A stretch of 56,669 nucleotides of DNA from Candidatus Kuenenia stuttgartensis (GTDB taxonomy: Bacteria; Planctomycetota; Planctomycetia; Planctomycetales; Planctomycetaceae), in assembly GCA_945861465.1 (NCBI GenBank), contig CAMAVB010000012.1, positions 1 to 56,669 of the forward strand, read 5' to 3'. The notes under the pieces were generated by a model. The model saw only the letters and a list, made by a program, of their open reading frames with translations. It did not search any database and had not been told where the DNA came from. The position numbers and the translations under genes were made by a program. Below, in pieces: positions 1 to 8,616 of this stretch; positions within the stretch are counted from its first letter, which is position 1; each line of letters starts with the position of its first letter.

Positions 1-249
1 AGCGATGAGACGAGTTTCAAAAACAACGGCAAGAAGCACTGGATCTGGTGCATCGCATCGGCCATCTTTACGGTGTTTCACATTGCTCCGACGCGATCTC
101 GCAAAGTGCTTGAAGAACTTGTCGGTGAGGAATTCGCGGGCTATCTGAACTTCGATTACTTCTCGGCCAACTGCTCGTTCGCGTGGAACTATCGAAGCGA
201 AGCTCAACAAACAGCCCGCTCCATCACTACCACAGAACTGATGCCGTGA
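1..249 (+). pseudogene. IS66-family transposase fragment (5' part outside window)
   Basis: The open frame from base 1 to the TGA at 247-249 encodes about 82 residues beginning SDETSFKNNGKKHWIW and containing FDYFSAN. This matches the DDE core of IS66 transposases, where the first catalytic Asp lies in a DETxW/F-xxNGKxHW block and the second in a (C/F)DxFSAY block. Similarity fades after that second Asp: the usual third catalytic block and C-terminal domain are missing, and the frame stops about 25 residues later. It is therefore probably a decayed 3'-truncated copy, unless the missing part lies in another frame. The start lies outside the window. It adjoins genes of unrelated function and may mark a site of past mobile-element insertion upstream of the NLR-like gene. 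Confidence 0.72.
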
Positions 250-279
250 ACGGTTACACACTATTTCCTGCAGGCCAGT

Positions 280-1011
280 TCAGATTCCAAAGAAACCTCC
301 ACCGGCGCTCTCCGTGCCACCAACACGGTGGCGAAAACGACGCCAACTGGAACTGACTCTGGCAAACTGGCTTTGCTGCAACAGATTCCAGACCCACTGA
401 TCCGTTTCCTGAAGTCTGGCGGCAAGAATCCTCGCCACGTTGTTCACGAGCCTCAGAGCTACGCCATTGTTCGTCTCGAAGATTTCATTAAATGCGACAC
501 GGCTCAGACACAGGAGTGTGACGGAATCGGACCCACAACTGGCGGACATCGTATGAGATGTCTCTGAAAAAAATGTACTCTCACCAAACACGCCGCCCGG
601 ATTCAGATTCACGATTGAACTCTCTTCAACTGGCAGTTCCGGCAGGACGACTTCCACATCCCCCGCGAGCACAACATAGAGAGATTCCGAAAGATCGCCC
701 TTTGAAAAGATCTGCGCACCGCGTGCCAGAGTCGTGATCCGGCAGAGGCTGATAACCTGTCGAATTTCCTCAGACGTAAAATTCTCGAACAACATCACAT
801 TCATCAGGAATTCTACCGGCACACCGTCGATCAGATTCTCCCCGGCGAATTCAAGGACTGCCGATTCCTTTTCCAGTAAGACCAGAGTGTTTGCTGATCC
901 GTCTGGAGTAGCACCACAGAATTCCCGGACCGGCGTCCAGCCGTGGGCTAATAAATCATTCAGTCTCGCAAGCGAATCGGGCGCTAGATTTTCGTATCGG
1001 TGGATTTTCAT
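280..1011 (-). CDS. Cyclic nucleotide-binding (CRP-like sensor) domain protein without HTH
   Basis: The product is 243 aa if it starts at the ATG at 1011, which has a purine-rich GAGAAAG about 8 bases upstream. The frame stays open to 1125, but those extra residues look non-coding. Residues ~60-100 hold a small alpha/beta region. Residues ~75-200 form a cNMP-binding beta-roll, with VLAGDVEVVL and the phosphate-binding-cassette-like GGVFGESTFFSETSHTMSA. The PBC Arg that normally contacts the cyclic phosphate appears as His/Thr, so ligand binding is uncertain. No helix-turn-helix follows; the C-terminus is a helix plus a basic, Gly-rich tail. It is probably a cytoplasmic sensor or adaptor rather than a transcription factor. 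It is transcribed toward the IS66 fragment. Confidence 0.72.
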   Translation of the reverse strand: MKIHRYENLAPDSLARLNDLLAHGWTPVREFCGATPDGSANTLVLLEKESAVLEFAGENLIDGVPVEFLMNVMLFENFTSEEIRQVISLCRITTLARGAQIFSKGDLSESLYVVLAGDVEVVLPELPVEESSIVNLNPGGVFGESTFFSETSHTMSASCGSDSVTLLCLSRVAFNEIFETNNGVALRLVNNVARILAARLQETDQWVWNLLQQSQFARVSSSWRRFRHRVGGTESAGGGFFGI

Positions 1012-1285
1012 GATCGTCTTTCTCAAGAGTTCGTTAGCGGAACACGACAGCATATCAAATTTCAACTGCCTTGGGCTATTACTGTTACTGTGCGTATTCG
1101 CACGAGTCAAGTCCCGGACTGACACACATCACTGTGCATGTTGGAAGAACGGTCGCTTTTCTTTACAGAGGAAACGTGACGCAAACTCAATGCCAGACCA
1201 ATAATGAACAAGTACGCAGATTGGCATTATTTCTGCTTCCTTGACACTGTGACTTTCACTTCACGTCTTTCAGGAGTCATTCTCG

Positions 1286-1585
1286 ATGGCGACATTTATT
1301 ACGACGATCAAATTCACGCAGCAGGGATTCAAGGGTTTTGGAGAGACAACGCATCGCGCTGCAGCGTTCAAGACGGCTGCAAAGAAGTTGGGTGTCAAGG
1401 TGACGGGAATGTACTGGACCTTGGGGGACCACGACGGAGTGATGATCTACGACGCTCCGGATGACGAAACCGCGACAGCCATGTTGCTTCATCTCGGTTC
1501 GCTGGGCAACGTACACACTTCGACCGTTCGTGCTTTCAATTCCGCTGAAATGGACGGTATTCTGAAGAGAACTCAGCCTGCGTAG
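1286..1585 (+). CDS. GYD domain-containing protein
   Basis: This 99-aa protein matches the GYD family (about 95-100 aa, ferredoxin-like alpha/beta fold): it begins MATFITTIKFTQQG, has the GVKVTGMYWTLGDHDGV core, and continues IYDAPDDETATAMLL. The family is named for a G-Y-D-like motif, here GDHD. Its biochemical role is not established; members are small cytoplasmic proteins related to dimeric alpha/beta-barrel proteins. The start is supported by CAGGAG about 10 bases upstream. The gene is complete and convergent with the NLR-like gene, whose stop is 2 bases downstream of this stop, leaving almost no intergenic space. Confidence 0.85.
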   Translation: MATFITTIKFTQQGFKGFGETTHRAAAFKTAAKKLGVKVTGMYWTLGDHDGVMIYDAPDDETATAMLLHLGSLGNVHTSTVRAFNSAEMDGILKRTQPA

Positions 1586-1587
1586 AG

Positions 1588-4500
1588 TCAATCGAGGCCG
1601 GGGATGGGGCCGAAGGATTCGAGGGGGATGCGGCGGAGATGGTGGGTGGTGCTGTCGGGGATGAGCCAGCCGAGCCAGCGCCAGGCTTCGGGGGAGGCGA
1701 GGCGGACGCGATGCTGCTGCTCGTCGATCGTGGCCCAACCCGACTCCGGAAACGTCACGGCTGTTTGCAGGCACTCTCCACTGACGGCGTCCCAGACCTT
1801 GAGCGTTCCGTCCTTGGATCCTGAGAGCAGGCTCGCGCCGTCGGGACTCCATGCGCACGAAGTGACAGAATCGGTGTGTCCGTTGAGAGTGAATCGACAC
1901 TCTCCGCTGACGGCGTCCCAGACCTTGAGCGTGTTGTCTTCTGATCCTGAGAGCAGGCTCGCTCCGTCGGGGCTCCAAGCGCACGAAGAGACAATACGGG
2001 TGTGTCCGTTGAGCGTGAGTCGACACTTTCCGCTGACGGCGTCCCAGACCTTGAGCGTTTTGTCCCGTGATCCTGAGAGCAGGCTCGCTCCGTCAAGACT
2101 CCATGCGCACGAAGAGACAAGTTCAGTGTGTCCGTTGAGCGTGAGTCGACACTCTCCGCTGACGGCGTCCCAGACCTTAAGCGTTTTGTCCCCTGATCCT
2201 GAGAGCAGGCTCGCTCCGTCGGGACTCCATGCGCAAGAATAGACCCAATTCGTGTGTCCATTGAGCGTGAGTCGACACTCTCCGCTGACGGCGTCCCAGA
2301 CTTTGAGCGTGTTGTCATATGACGCAGAGAGCAGGCTCGTTCCGCCGGGACTCCATGCGCACGAAGAGACATGACTGGTGTGTCCGTTGAGCGTGAGTCG
2401 ACACTCTCCGCTGACGGCGTCCCAGACCTTGAGCGTGTTGTCATCTGACGCTGAGAGCAGACTCGCTCCGTCGGGACTCCATGCGCACGAAGTGACCCAG
2501 TTCGTGTGTCCGTTGAGCGTGAGTCGACACTCTCCGCTGACGGCGTCCCAGACCTTGAGCGTGTTGTCCCGTGATCCTGAGAGCAGGCTCGCTCCGTCGG
2601 GACTCCATGCGCACGAATAGACATATCTGGTGTGTCCGTTGAGCGTGAGTCGACAATCTCCGCTGACGCCGTCCCAGACCTTGAGCGTGTTGTCTACAGA
2701 AGCAGAGAGCAGGCTCGCTCCGTCGGGACTCCATGCGCACGAAGAGACATCACGGGTGTGGCCGTTGAGCGTGAGTCGATACTCTCCGCTGACGGCGTCC
2801 CAGACCTTGAGCGTGTTGTCATCTGACGCTGAGAGCAGACTCGCTCCGTCGGGACTCCATGCGCACGAATAGACCCAGTTCGTGTGTCCGTTGAGCGTGA
2901 GTCGACACTCTCCGCTGACGGCGTCCCAGACCTTGAGCGTGTCGTCCCGTGATCCTGAGAGCAGGCTCGCTCCGTCGGGACTCCATGCGCACGAAGAGAC
3001 AGATCGAGTGTGTCCGTTGAACGTGAGTCGATACTCTCCGCTGACGGCGTCCCAGACCTTGAGCGTGTTGTCTTCTGATCCTGAGAGCAGCCTCGCTCCG
3101 TCGGGACTCCATGCGCACGACGAGACACCGTCGGCGTGTCCGTTGAGCGTGAGTCGATACTCTCCGCTGACGGCGTCCCAGACCTTGAGCGTGTTGTCCC
3201 ATGATCCAGAGAGCAGGCTCGCTCCGTCGGGACTCCATGCGCACGAAGAGACAGAACTGGTGTGGCCCTTGAGCGTGAGTCGACACTCTCCGCTGACGGC
3301 GTCCCAGACCTTGAGCGTTTTGTCCCCTGATCCTGAGAGCAGGCTCGCTCCGTCGGGACTCCATGCGCACGAAGAGACCCAGTTCGTGTGTCCGTTGAGC
3401 GTGAGTCGACACTCTCCGCTGACGGCGTCCCAGACCTTGAGCGTGTTGTCATCTGACGCAGAGAGCATGCTCGTTCCGTCGGGACTCCATGCGCACGAAG
3501 AGACACGTCCGCCGTGGCCGGAAAATTGAACCGGGCCGTGGCGATGCTCGCTTGCTGATGGTGGCACATGCGTTCTGGCTTGCCAATTGGCCGAAGTTTT
3601 TGCTCCGGTCAACTCAACGTGGACCAGCTCGCAACGGGTCCTGGCGTCCTGGAGGTTCGCACCGATCAGGGAACCTCGTCGCCACTGCAACCCCGACAAA
3701 TCCGCCCCGACCCATGTGGAATTCGGAGCACTGACGTGATGCAGTACAGCCTGCCGCAGTTCAGCGTTGGATAAATCGGCGTTGCCAAGGTTGACCCATT
3801 TCAGGCGCGAGCGATTGAGCTTCACATCGGTCAGCCTGGCACCTCGCAGATTCAGCGGCTGCCCGGTACTTTGCCCTCGGATGGTCCATTCGTCCAGATT
3901 CGCACCGGCCAGGTTCACGAACGGCGGCTGTGGCACCGGCAAACCTCGTTCGATGGCTCGCAGCCAGTACCGAAAGGCCAGAGTGGCCGCGCGCAAGCAG
4001 TCGCCGCCGAGAATTCTGGACATCTGTTCGAGGGCTCGCGTCCGCTGCCGGTCGGGTTCCAGTTCCAGCATCTGGCCCAGAAAATCGAGCGTCTCAACAG
4101 ACACCTGAGGCAGGTCAAAGGCGTCGAGGGTTTCGCTTTTCAGGCCATGCCAAAGCCAGGCGGCAAGGAAAAACTCCTGCAGGGATGTGTGAGCAAACCG
4201 GAACGCCGAACGCTGGTCTCGCTGAGCCACTTTGTCGCCCTCCGCGCTGCCGTGGTCTTCCCGCAGGACAAAACACGCCGTGCGAAAATCTTCCTTCAGC
4301 ACGATGCGTTCGATGCCGTCATAGGCACCTGCAATCTCGGGATGATCCAGCAGGAATCGATCGAGCCAGCGTTCCAGAGCGTCCGGATCCAGCTCCTTTT
4401 CGCCTTGCCGCCAAAGATACGCGGCCAGCTGTTCCATCAGTTGACGTTTATGAACGGGGTCGAGTGAGTGCTTGCCGTCGTCGCGATTGAGCCAGCGTTG

Positions 4501-6807
4501 CGTGAACAACTGATACAATCGGGCCGCATTGACTGTTTCTCCCCGAGCCCGGATTTCTTCAAATTCTTCCAGCCGCTGGGCAATCAACGACAACAGGTAC
4601 GGCCTTGATGCCAGCTCGCCCAGATTGTGGATCGATGAAATCAGGTCAAAGGCCCCGTTGGCCCGTTCGGAATTGCCGTCAAACAAACCAGTGAGGTAGT
4701 TGCGAATCTGCTGTTCGGTAAATGGCAACAGAGTGAGAACCGGTGTGTTTTCCTGATCGATCCCTTCCCGGTCTTCGCCAGTCAGCATGGATGTTTCCGC
4801 TTCCAGGTCGCGGAAATAATGCGAGCGACAGGAAATGATCAGCCGCCCTGCGGTTCGAGGTGCTGGTTTGTCGGCAGATTCCTCGGAAGAGCCTGTCTGC
4901 TGTGCCGGTAGGGCGAGGTTCCCGCCGAGCTGTGTCGGGAGGGCGAGGCTCCCGCCGAGCCTTTGCGTTGAGACCGCGACATCCTCGCCGAGCTGCGAAT
5001 TACGGCTCGGCGGGAGCCTCGCCCTCCCAATACCGGTCGATGTTTTTTCAGGACGCATTCCGAGAGCACGCCGACTGTCCTCAGGCAGCGCCTGCCACAA
5101 GACGCGAATGAAGGCTCGGGCTTCGGCCGGAGTCATGTGGACCGTTTTTTCGTCGAGCCCATCGAAAATCAGGAGAGCCCGTTCCGTGCGAACCAGCCGC
5201 AGCAGATCATCGGCCGTGACGGTCGGCGGTCCCGGCTGCCGCCAGTTTCTGGCGATCACGGCCGAGAGCAATTCGTGAATCGAAGTGGGAACGTGCTGCT
5301 TGCGATCGAATAGGTAGTGTCGCAGGTCCACGAATAGGGGTAATGGCAGCGAAGGATCAGTTGCCCGCCGCTCCAGCAAGTCCAGGGCGAGCTGTTTGAG
5401 GGTCGTCGTCTTGCCGATGCCAAATTCGCCCAGCACATACAGGATGGGCGGGGCAGTGTCTGCGGCCAGCCAGTCGCCCAGATACTGGAGGGCATCCATG
5501 GATTGTCCGCCCAGTGTCGCCTGGGGCCGTTCGAAGTATTTGATTTCCTCCGGATCTCGCCCTAACCGGGCCTGGTCGTACATTTCGCGGGCGAATTCCT
5601 GCTGGTGTCCGTGGGAGTCTTTGACGAGTGATTCGGCAGCCCGGCGTTTTGGCGTCAGCGGCTGCACTGGCACGGCCGCCTCAATGGACTCCTGCGGTTC
5701 CACGGATGTCGGTGCGATTCCGAACCTGAGATCGAGAGCCTGTTGCATTTTCAAAAACAGTTCGTGAACGAAGTCTCGCTTGTCTTTGATGGACGTCAGG
5801 TCGGAGTAGAACTTACCGTTCGGATCGCCGGTCTTGCGCAAGCGATAGATCTGACGTTCTTCAAGGCCTTTCAGGTCCTGATCTTTGAAGTCCAGTTTTG
5901 CAAGTCCGACTGCGATCACGGGTTTCACGCCGGGTCTCACCGACCGGGCGAGCGGCTGGGCGTCAGCCCTCCGTGTTCGCGAGGAGTTACTCGGAGGGCT
6001 GACGCCCTGCCGCTCGCCTGCCGTCAGACTCTCGGACGTGACAAAATGGGGAAGTTCTTCCTCGGTGATGTATTTGCTGCCGAGAAACGCCGGGCAGACC
6101 ATCAGCAGTCCGAAGTCACAATCAGCAATCGCACGCTGAATCTCACCGTGCCATTCTTTATCGACACCAATCTTCCGGTCCAGCCAGAAATCAATCTCGT
6201 ATCGCGGGGATGCGCCAAACTCAATTCGCAGCCGCCCCAGGAGATCTTCGACCAGCCGCGACTCGTCCTTCTCATGGCTGTACGACACAAAAAAGCGAAC
6301 GGTCCGTTTGCCTTTGCGCATCGCTCCCGTGGTAGTTGCGATTCCCTGCGGGTTGATGACGGAAATCGATTCCACGTCCTGAACACTCAGCCGCGACATT
6401 TCGCTGGCCGCTTCGATGGTGGGGTCCGGACCTGTGAACCAGCAGCTTCGTTCAGTGGTCGGATGTTTCTTCTTCGAGTCGGTCTGGAACCGAAGTCGAA
6501 GATCCGGCAGGTCGTGGTCTTTGCCCGAGGAGGCATCATTCAGGCGTTTACGAAGAGAGTTCAGAGCGACAAGGCCTTTGGGTTCGTCCTTCTCGGGAAA
6601 CAAACCCGCCAGAATCTGATTCAGCGGAGTCCGCTCTGCCGTGGACAGATCGAACAACTTTTTGAGTTGGTCCGAGTCTGGTTTTCCGAGTCGTTCGAAC
6701 CACGGCGTGCAGACTTTGCGGAGTGGTTGACCGAAAAGCAGGTGAGGAGATTTCGCCATAAAGCCTATTTCCCGTGGCAAAGAGACATCGCTGAGGCCAT
6801 CGTGCAT
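1588..6807 (-). CDS. TIR-NACHT-pentapeptide-WD40 NLR-like STAND protein
   Basis: This is a 1739-aa protein (1723 aa if it starts at the ATG at 6759). In order: an unrecognised N-terminal ~150 residues; a TIR-like domain at ~168-370 (FFVSYSHEKD, FWLDRKIG, and WHGEIQRAI with the Glu usually catalytic in NADase TIRs); a NACHT ATPase with Walker A GEFGIGKTT (~459), Walker B LLIFDGLDE (~545) and a sensor-like LIISCRSHYF (~656); a helical NACHT-associated region ending FRFAHTSLQEFF; pentapeptide-like repeats at ~960-1080; and 14 WD40 units of 42 aa at ~1096-1685. Known bacterial NACHT proteins act in anti-phage defence, with ligand-driven oligomerisation activating the N-terminal effector; that role is inferred here. 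Two palindromic repeats are inserted in frame: one in the TIR region, one between Walker B and the sensor motif. The start is unsure, since neither ATG has a strong Shine-Dalgarno. Confidence 0.9.
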   Translation of the reverse strand: MHDGLSDVSLPREIGFMAKSPHLLFGQPLRKVCTPWFERLGKPDSDQLKKLFDLSTAERTPLNQILAGLFPEKDEPKGLVALNSLRKRLNDASSGKDHDLPDLRLRFQTDSKKKHPTTERSCWFTGPDPTIEAASEMSRLSVQDVESISVINPQGIATTTGAMRKGKRTVRFFVSYSHEKDESRLVEDLLGRLRIEFGASPRYEIDFWLDRKIGVDKEWHGEIQRAIADCDFGLLMVCPAFLGSKYITEEELPHFVTSESLTAGERQGVSPPSNSSRTRRADAQPLARSVRPGVKPVIAVGLAKLDFKDQDLKGLEERQIYRLRKTGDPNGKFYSDLTSIKDKRDFVHELFLKMQQALDLRFGIAPTSVEPQESIEAAVPVQPLTPKRRAAESLVKDSHGHQQEFAREMYDQARLGRDPEEIKYFERPQATLGGQSMDALQYLGDWLAADTAPPILYVLGEFGIGKTTTLKQLALDLLERRATDPSLPLPLFVDLRHYLFDRKQHVPTSIHELLSAVIARNWRQPGPPTVTADDLLRLVRTERALLIFDGLDEKTVHMTPAEARAFIRVLWQALPEDSRRALGMRPEKTSTGIGRARLPPSRNSQLGEDVAVSTQRLGGSLALPTQLGGNLALPAQQTGSSEESADKPAPRTAGRLIISCRSHYFRDLEAETSMLTGEDREGIDQENTPVLTLLPFTEQQIRNYLTGLFDGNSERANGAFDLISSIHNLGELASRPYLLSLIAQRLEEFEEIRARGETVNAARLYQLFTQRWLNRDDGKHSLDPVHKRQLMEQLAAYLWRQGEKELDPDALERWLDRFLLDHPEIAGAYDGIERIVLKEDFRTACFVLREDHGSAEGDKVAQRDQRSAFRFAHTSLQEFFLAAWLWHGLKSETLDAFDLPQVSVETLDFLGQMLELEPDRQRTRALEQMSRILGGDCLRAATLAFRYWLRAIERGLPVPQPPFVNLAGANLDEWTIRGQSTGQPLNLRGARLTDVKLNRSRLKWVNLGNADLSNAELRQAVLHHVSAPNSTWVGADLSGLQWRRGSLIGANLQDARTRCELVHVELTGAKTSANWQARTHVPPSASEHRHGPVQFSGHGGRVSSCAWSPDGTSMLSASDDNTLKVWDAVSGECRLTLNGHTNWVSSCAWSPDGASLLSGSGDKTLKVWDAVSGECRLTLKGHTSSVSSCAWSPDGASLLSGSWDNTLKVWDAVSGEYRLTLNGHADGVSSCAWSPDGARLLSGSEDNTLKVWDAVSGEYRLTFNGHTRSVSSCAWSPDGASLLSGSRDDTLKVWDAVSGECRLTLNGHTNWVYSCAWSPDGASLLSASDDNTLKVWDAVSGEYRLTLNGHTRDVSSCAWSPDGASLLSASVDNTLKVWDGVSGDCRLTLNGHTRYVYSCAWSPDGASLLSGSRDNTLKVWDAVSGECRLTLNGHTNWVTSCAWSPDGASLLSASDDNTLKVWDAVSGECRLTLNGHTSHVSSCAWSPGGTSLLSASYDNTLKVWDAVSGECRLTLNGHTNWVYSCAWSPDGASLLSGSGDKTLKVWDAVSGECRLTLNGHTELVSSCAWSLDGASLLSGSRDKTLKVWDAVSGKCRLTLNGHTRIVSSCAWSPDGASLLSGSEDNTLKVWDAVSGECRFTLNGHTDSVTSCAWSPDGASLLSGSKDGTLKVWDAVSGECLQTAVTFPESGWATIDEQQHRVRLASPEAWRWLGWLIPDSTTHHLRRIPLESFGPIPGLD
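1757..3520 (-). repeat. Array of 14 tandem 126-bp WD40-coding units
   Basis: There are fourteen head-to-tail units of 126 bp (42 codons) inside the NLR-like gene. Each encodes a unit of the form SCAWSPDGASLLSGS-x-D-x-TLKVWD followed by AVSGECRLTLNGHT-xx-V. Most bases are identical between units. Differences cluster at the two residues between GHT and V (NW four times; otherwise SS, DG, RS, RD, RY, SH, EL, RI, DS), the residue after V (S/Y/T), the residues around the SxSxDx turn, and Cys/Tyr after GE. The outermost units (SCAWSPDGTSMLSASDD and ...GECLQTAV) are the most diverged. Boundaries are given to within a few bases. Confidence 0.93.
4911..5028. repeat. Palindromic repeat inserted in frame in the NACHT domain
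   Basis: Bases 4937-4961 and 5004-5028 are perfect 25-bp inverted repeats (GGGAGGGCGAGGCTCCCGCC core). A third, slightly diverged direct arm lies at 4911-4930. In the NLR-like protein the region reads as GGSLALP and GGNLALP-type segments (~residues 593-640), between the Walker B helix and the sensor-like LIISCR strand. A NACHT core has no such segment there, so it is read as an insertion that kept the frame open. Confidence 0.8.
5947..6018. repeat. 72-bp palindromic repeat inserted in frame in the TIR region
   Basis: The arms at 5947-5973 and 5992-6018 are 27-bp inverted repeats with one mismatch, around an 18-base loop. The element is exactly 72 bp and encodes 24 residues (264-287 of the NLR-like protein) starting GERQGVSPP and ending RRADAQPLA. 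The right arm is identical base for base to 40031-40057, inside another protein gene. Confidence 0.85.
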
Positions 6808-7004
6808 TTATTTGATTGTATCTGCATTATTTTAGATTGCCAGTCGTTTTATGGAATATCTATCGAGGACTGCTTCCGAATTCTGACGAATCCGGCTACA
6901 TGTAGGGTATCAGCCGCAGTGCGTTAGCACCCCGTTTTCGACGTCTTCATCAGGCCCCCATCCGGCTCGGGGACTGGTGTTTTAGTCTTCAATGTCGCCA
7001 TTTT

Positions 7005-7070
7005 CGTTTAACGGCGAGCCGCAGGCGTAGGCGAAACCTGGCACCGACGCCTGCGGCTTGCCGTGAAACG
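7005..7070. repeat. Inverted repeat, family shared with 54328-54398
   Basis: The left arm starts CGTTTAACGGCGAGCCGCAGG and the right arm is its imperfect reverse complement ending at GTGAAACG. The left ~30 bases differ at only one position from the left arm of the palindrome at 54327, so the two are copies of one dispersed repeat family. Confidence 0.8.
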
Positions 7071-7142
7071 ATTTAGACGACAGTCCCCTCGCCCGGATGG
7101 TGAAAGAGAAGGTGGGCTAAAACGACACCACGACGATTCCTT

Positions 7143-7189
7143 CCAACTCTCGCATGGCTCCGCCTTCGGCGGAACCATGCGAGAGTTGG
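7143..7189. repeat. 22-bp-arm hairpin
   Basis: The arms at 7143-7164 and 7168-7189 (CCAACTCTCGCATGG at the outer end) are complementary with one mismatch around a 3-base loop. It could form a very stable stem-loop in RNA or be half of a small palindromic mobile repeat. No T-tract follows, so it is not called a terminator. Confidence 0.75.
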
Positions 7190-7506
7190 GAGGGCCGTTC
7201 CGCCGACGGCGGCTAGCCTACCATCTACTTCACCAACGGCACGAGGCCGTTGGGGTCGAAAGTCAAACAGCCGAACTCATTGAATTGAGACCCGCTTGTT
7301 GCTCTTCGATGACCGCACTGCGAACGCGGTCTCACCCTGGGTGCAGGAACATTCCACTTGTACTTTCGTAAAAGCCTAATCATACTGAAAGTGCCACGTG
7401 AGGTATTCTTCAGTCGAAGGATGCCTCTACTCTGGCCTTCACAGATTCGGTGATCCCGGAAAATTGAAGATTCAGGTCTGATTCATTTCTTTTCGAGGAG
7501 TACGTG

Positions 7507-8544
7507 ATGAAGAAAAAATTGCAAAGGTCATTTTGGCGTGGTTTCACGCTCATTGAGTTGCTGGTCGTGATCGCGATCATAGCAATTCTGATTGCGCTGC
7601 TGCTGCCGGCAGTGCAGCAGGCACGAGAAGCGGCTCGTCGCACGCAGTGCAAAAACAATCTCAAACAACTGGGACTGGCACTGCACAACTATCACGATGT
7701 GTTCAACAAATTTCCAGCACATCTGGCGGGGCCAAACGATGGAGCAAATCGCCAGGGTGATCAGACGGGAATTGTTCGTCTGCTCCCTTATCTTGAACAG
7801 GGAAACATGTACCAGATGATTCCGCAGGATGGCACGGTGCCAGTCTGCTGGACGACAAATTTTCAGCCGTGGATAACTCAGATTTCCGCTCTGTTGTGTC
7901 CGTCGTCGCCAGTTTCAGCTGGTCATCAGGGAGTGCCTGTCGCGTTCAAGAATTATCATTTTTGTGTTGGCACAACCATGAACAACAACTGGAACGGAGT
8001 GACCAACGGAATCTTCGGCTTCCATCGAAACGGTGGCAGCAAAGGTATGCGTGACATTATCGACGGGAGCAGCAATACGATTGCGATGTCTGAGAAGGGC
8101 ATTGGTATTCGAAACGGGAGAACCATCATCGGCAACAGCGCATTCGGAGCGATCGGCAACTTTGTTACCAATCCCACACTGTGTCTGGCAACGGCTCAGA
8201 ACGGAAACTACATCGCGGGAACCAGCATCAGTTCGTGGGGCCAGGGAACTTTGTGGCCATTCGGACATCCACACTGGAATGTTGTAACGACCGTGCTGCC
8301 GCCGAATAGTCCAAGTTGCTATACGGGCGGCGGAAATGACGACAACCCCAGTAACGACTATGGCATTTTCTCCCCAACCAGCTATCACACCGGCGGGGCT
8401 CAGGTTCTAATGGGTGACGGTTCCGTTCGATTCATCAGCAGCAATATCGATGCTGGTAATTACGGCGCCACGGTTCCTCCGAACTATGGAACTTGGGGTG
8501 CGTTGGGAACAGCCGGAGGTGGTGAGGTGATTGGCGATTTCTAG
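7507..8544 (+). CDS. DUF1559 protein with type IV prepilin-like N-terminus
   Basis: The product is 345 aa. The N-terminus is basic, then [34 protein letters not shown]: a class III (prepilin/pseudopilin) leader cleavable after the Gly, with a hydrophobic helix and the planctomycete VQQAREAAR continuation. The DUF1559 domain follows ([35 protein letters not shown]) and ends in the typical H[16 protein letters not shown] block. Such proteins are anchored pseudopilin-like surface proteins, present in many copies per planctomycete genome, with unknown precise role. The ATG at 7507 is preferred over the adjacent GTG at 7504 because GAGGAG lies 6 bases before it. The gene is followed by a terminator-like hairpin. 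Confidence 0.93.
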   Translation: MKKKLQRSFWRGFTLIELLVVIAIIAILIALLLPAVQQAREAARRTQCKNNLKQLGLALHNYHDVFNKFPAHLAGPNDGANRQGDQTGIVRLLPYLEQGNMYQMIPQDGTVPVCWTTNFQPWITQISALLCPSSPVSAGHQGVPVAFKNYHFCVGTTMNNNWNGVTNGIFGFHRNGGSKGMRDIIDGSSNTIAMSEKGIGIRNGRTIIGNSAFGAIGNFVTNPTLCLATAQNGNYIAGTSISSWGQGTLWPFGHPHWNVVTTVLPPNSPSCYTGGGNDDNPSNDYGIFSPTSYHTGGAQVLMGDGSVRFISSNIDAGNYGATVPPNYGTWGALGTAGGGEVIGDF

Positions 8545-8582
8545 GCGCCGACGAAATTGTGTATAATTGCTCGAATGAAGGA

Positions 8583-8616
8583 CGCCCGGTACGAAAGTGC
8601 CGGGCGACTTTCGCTT
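8583..8616 (+). terminator. Hairpin terminator after the DUF1559 gene
   Basis: A 10-bp stem (CGCCCGGTAC / GTGCCGGGCG, one mismatch) with a short loop at 8583-8606 is followed by the T-rich ACTTTCGCTTT, about 40 bases after the stop codon. It fits an intrinsic terminator for the DUF1559 transcript. Confidence 0.6.

Larger units (their letters stand above)
6808..7506. other. Gene-free interval with two palindromes
   Basis: This roughly 700-bp interval separates the divergently transcribed NLR-like gene and the DUF1559 gene, and no convincing coding frame was seen. It contains an imperfect inverted repeat at 7005-7070 and a near-perfect hairpin at 7143-7189, described separately. Promoters for both flanking genes should lie here, but no clear -35/-10 pair could be assigned. 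The DUF1559 Shine-Dalgarno GAGGAG lies at about 7495-7500. Confidence 0.6.

Noticed and set aside
328-567. 79-codon plus-strand frame downstream of the IS66 fragment
   Set aside because: It is antisense to the cNMP-binding-domain gene and does not continue the transposase.
1757-3520. Regular direct repeats that could suggest a CRISPR array
   Set aside because: The unit is 126 bp without unique spacers and codes for WD40 units in one continuous frame.
1755-3569. Long open frames of 80-291 codons on both strands over the WD40 array
   Set aside because: They are a by-product of the 126-bp periodicity (a multiple of 3 keeps all frames open) and encode only Arg/Ser-rich repeats with no start signals.
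5743-6927. 394-codon plus-strand frame opposite the NLR-like gene
   Set aside because: It lies antisense to recognisable TIR and N-terminal sequence and shows no family features of its own.
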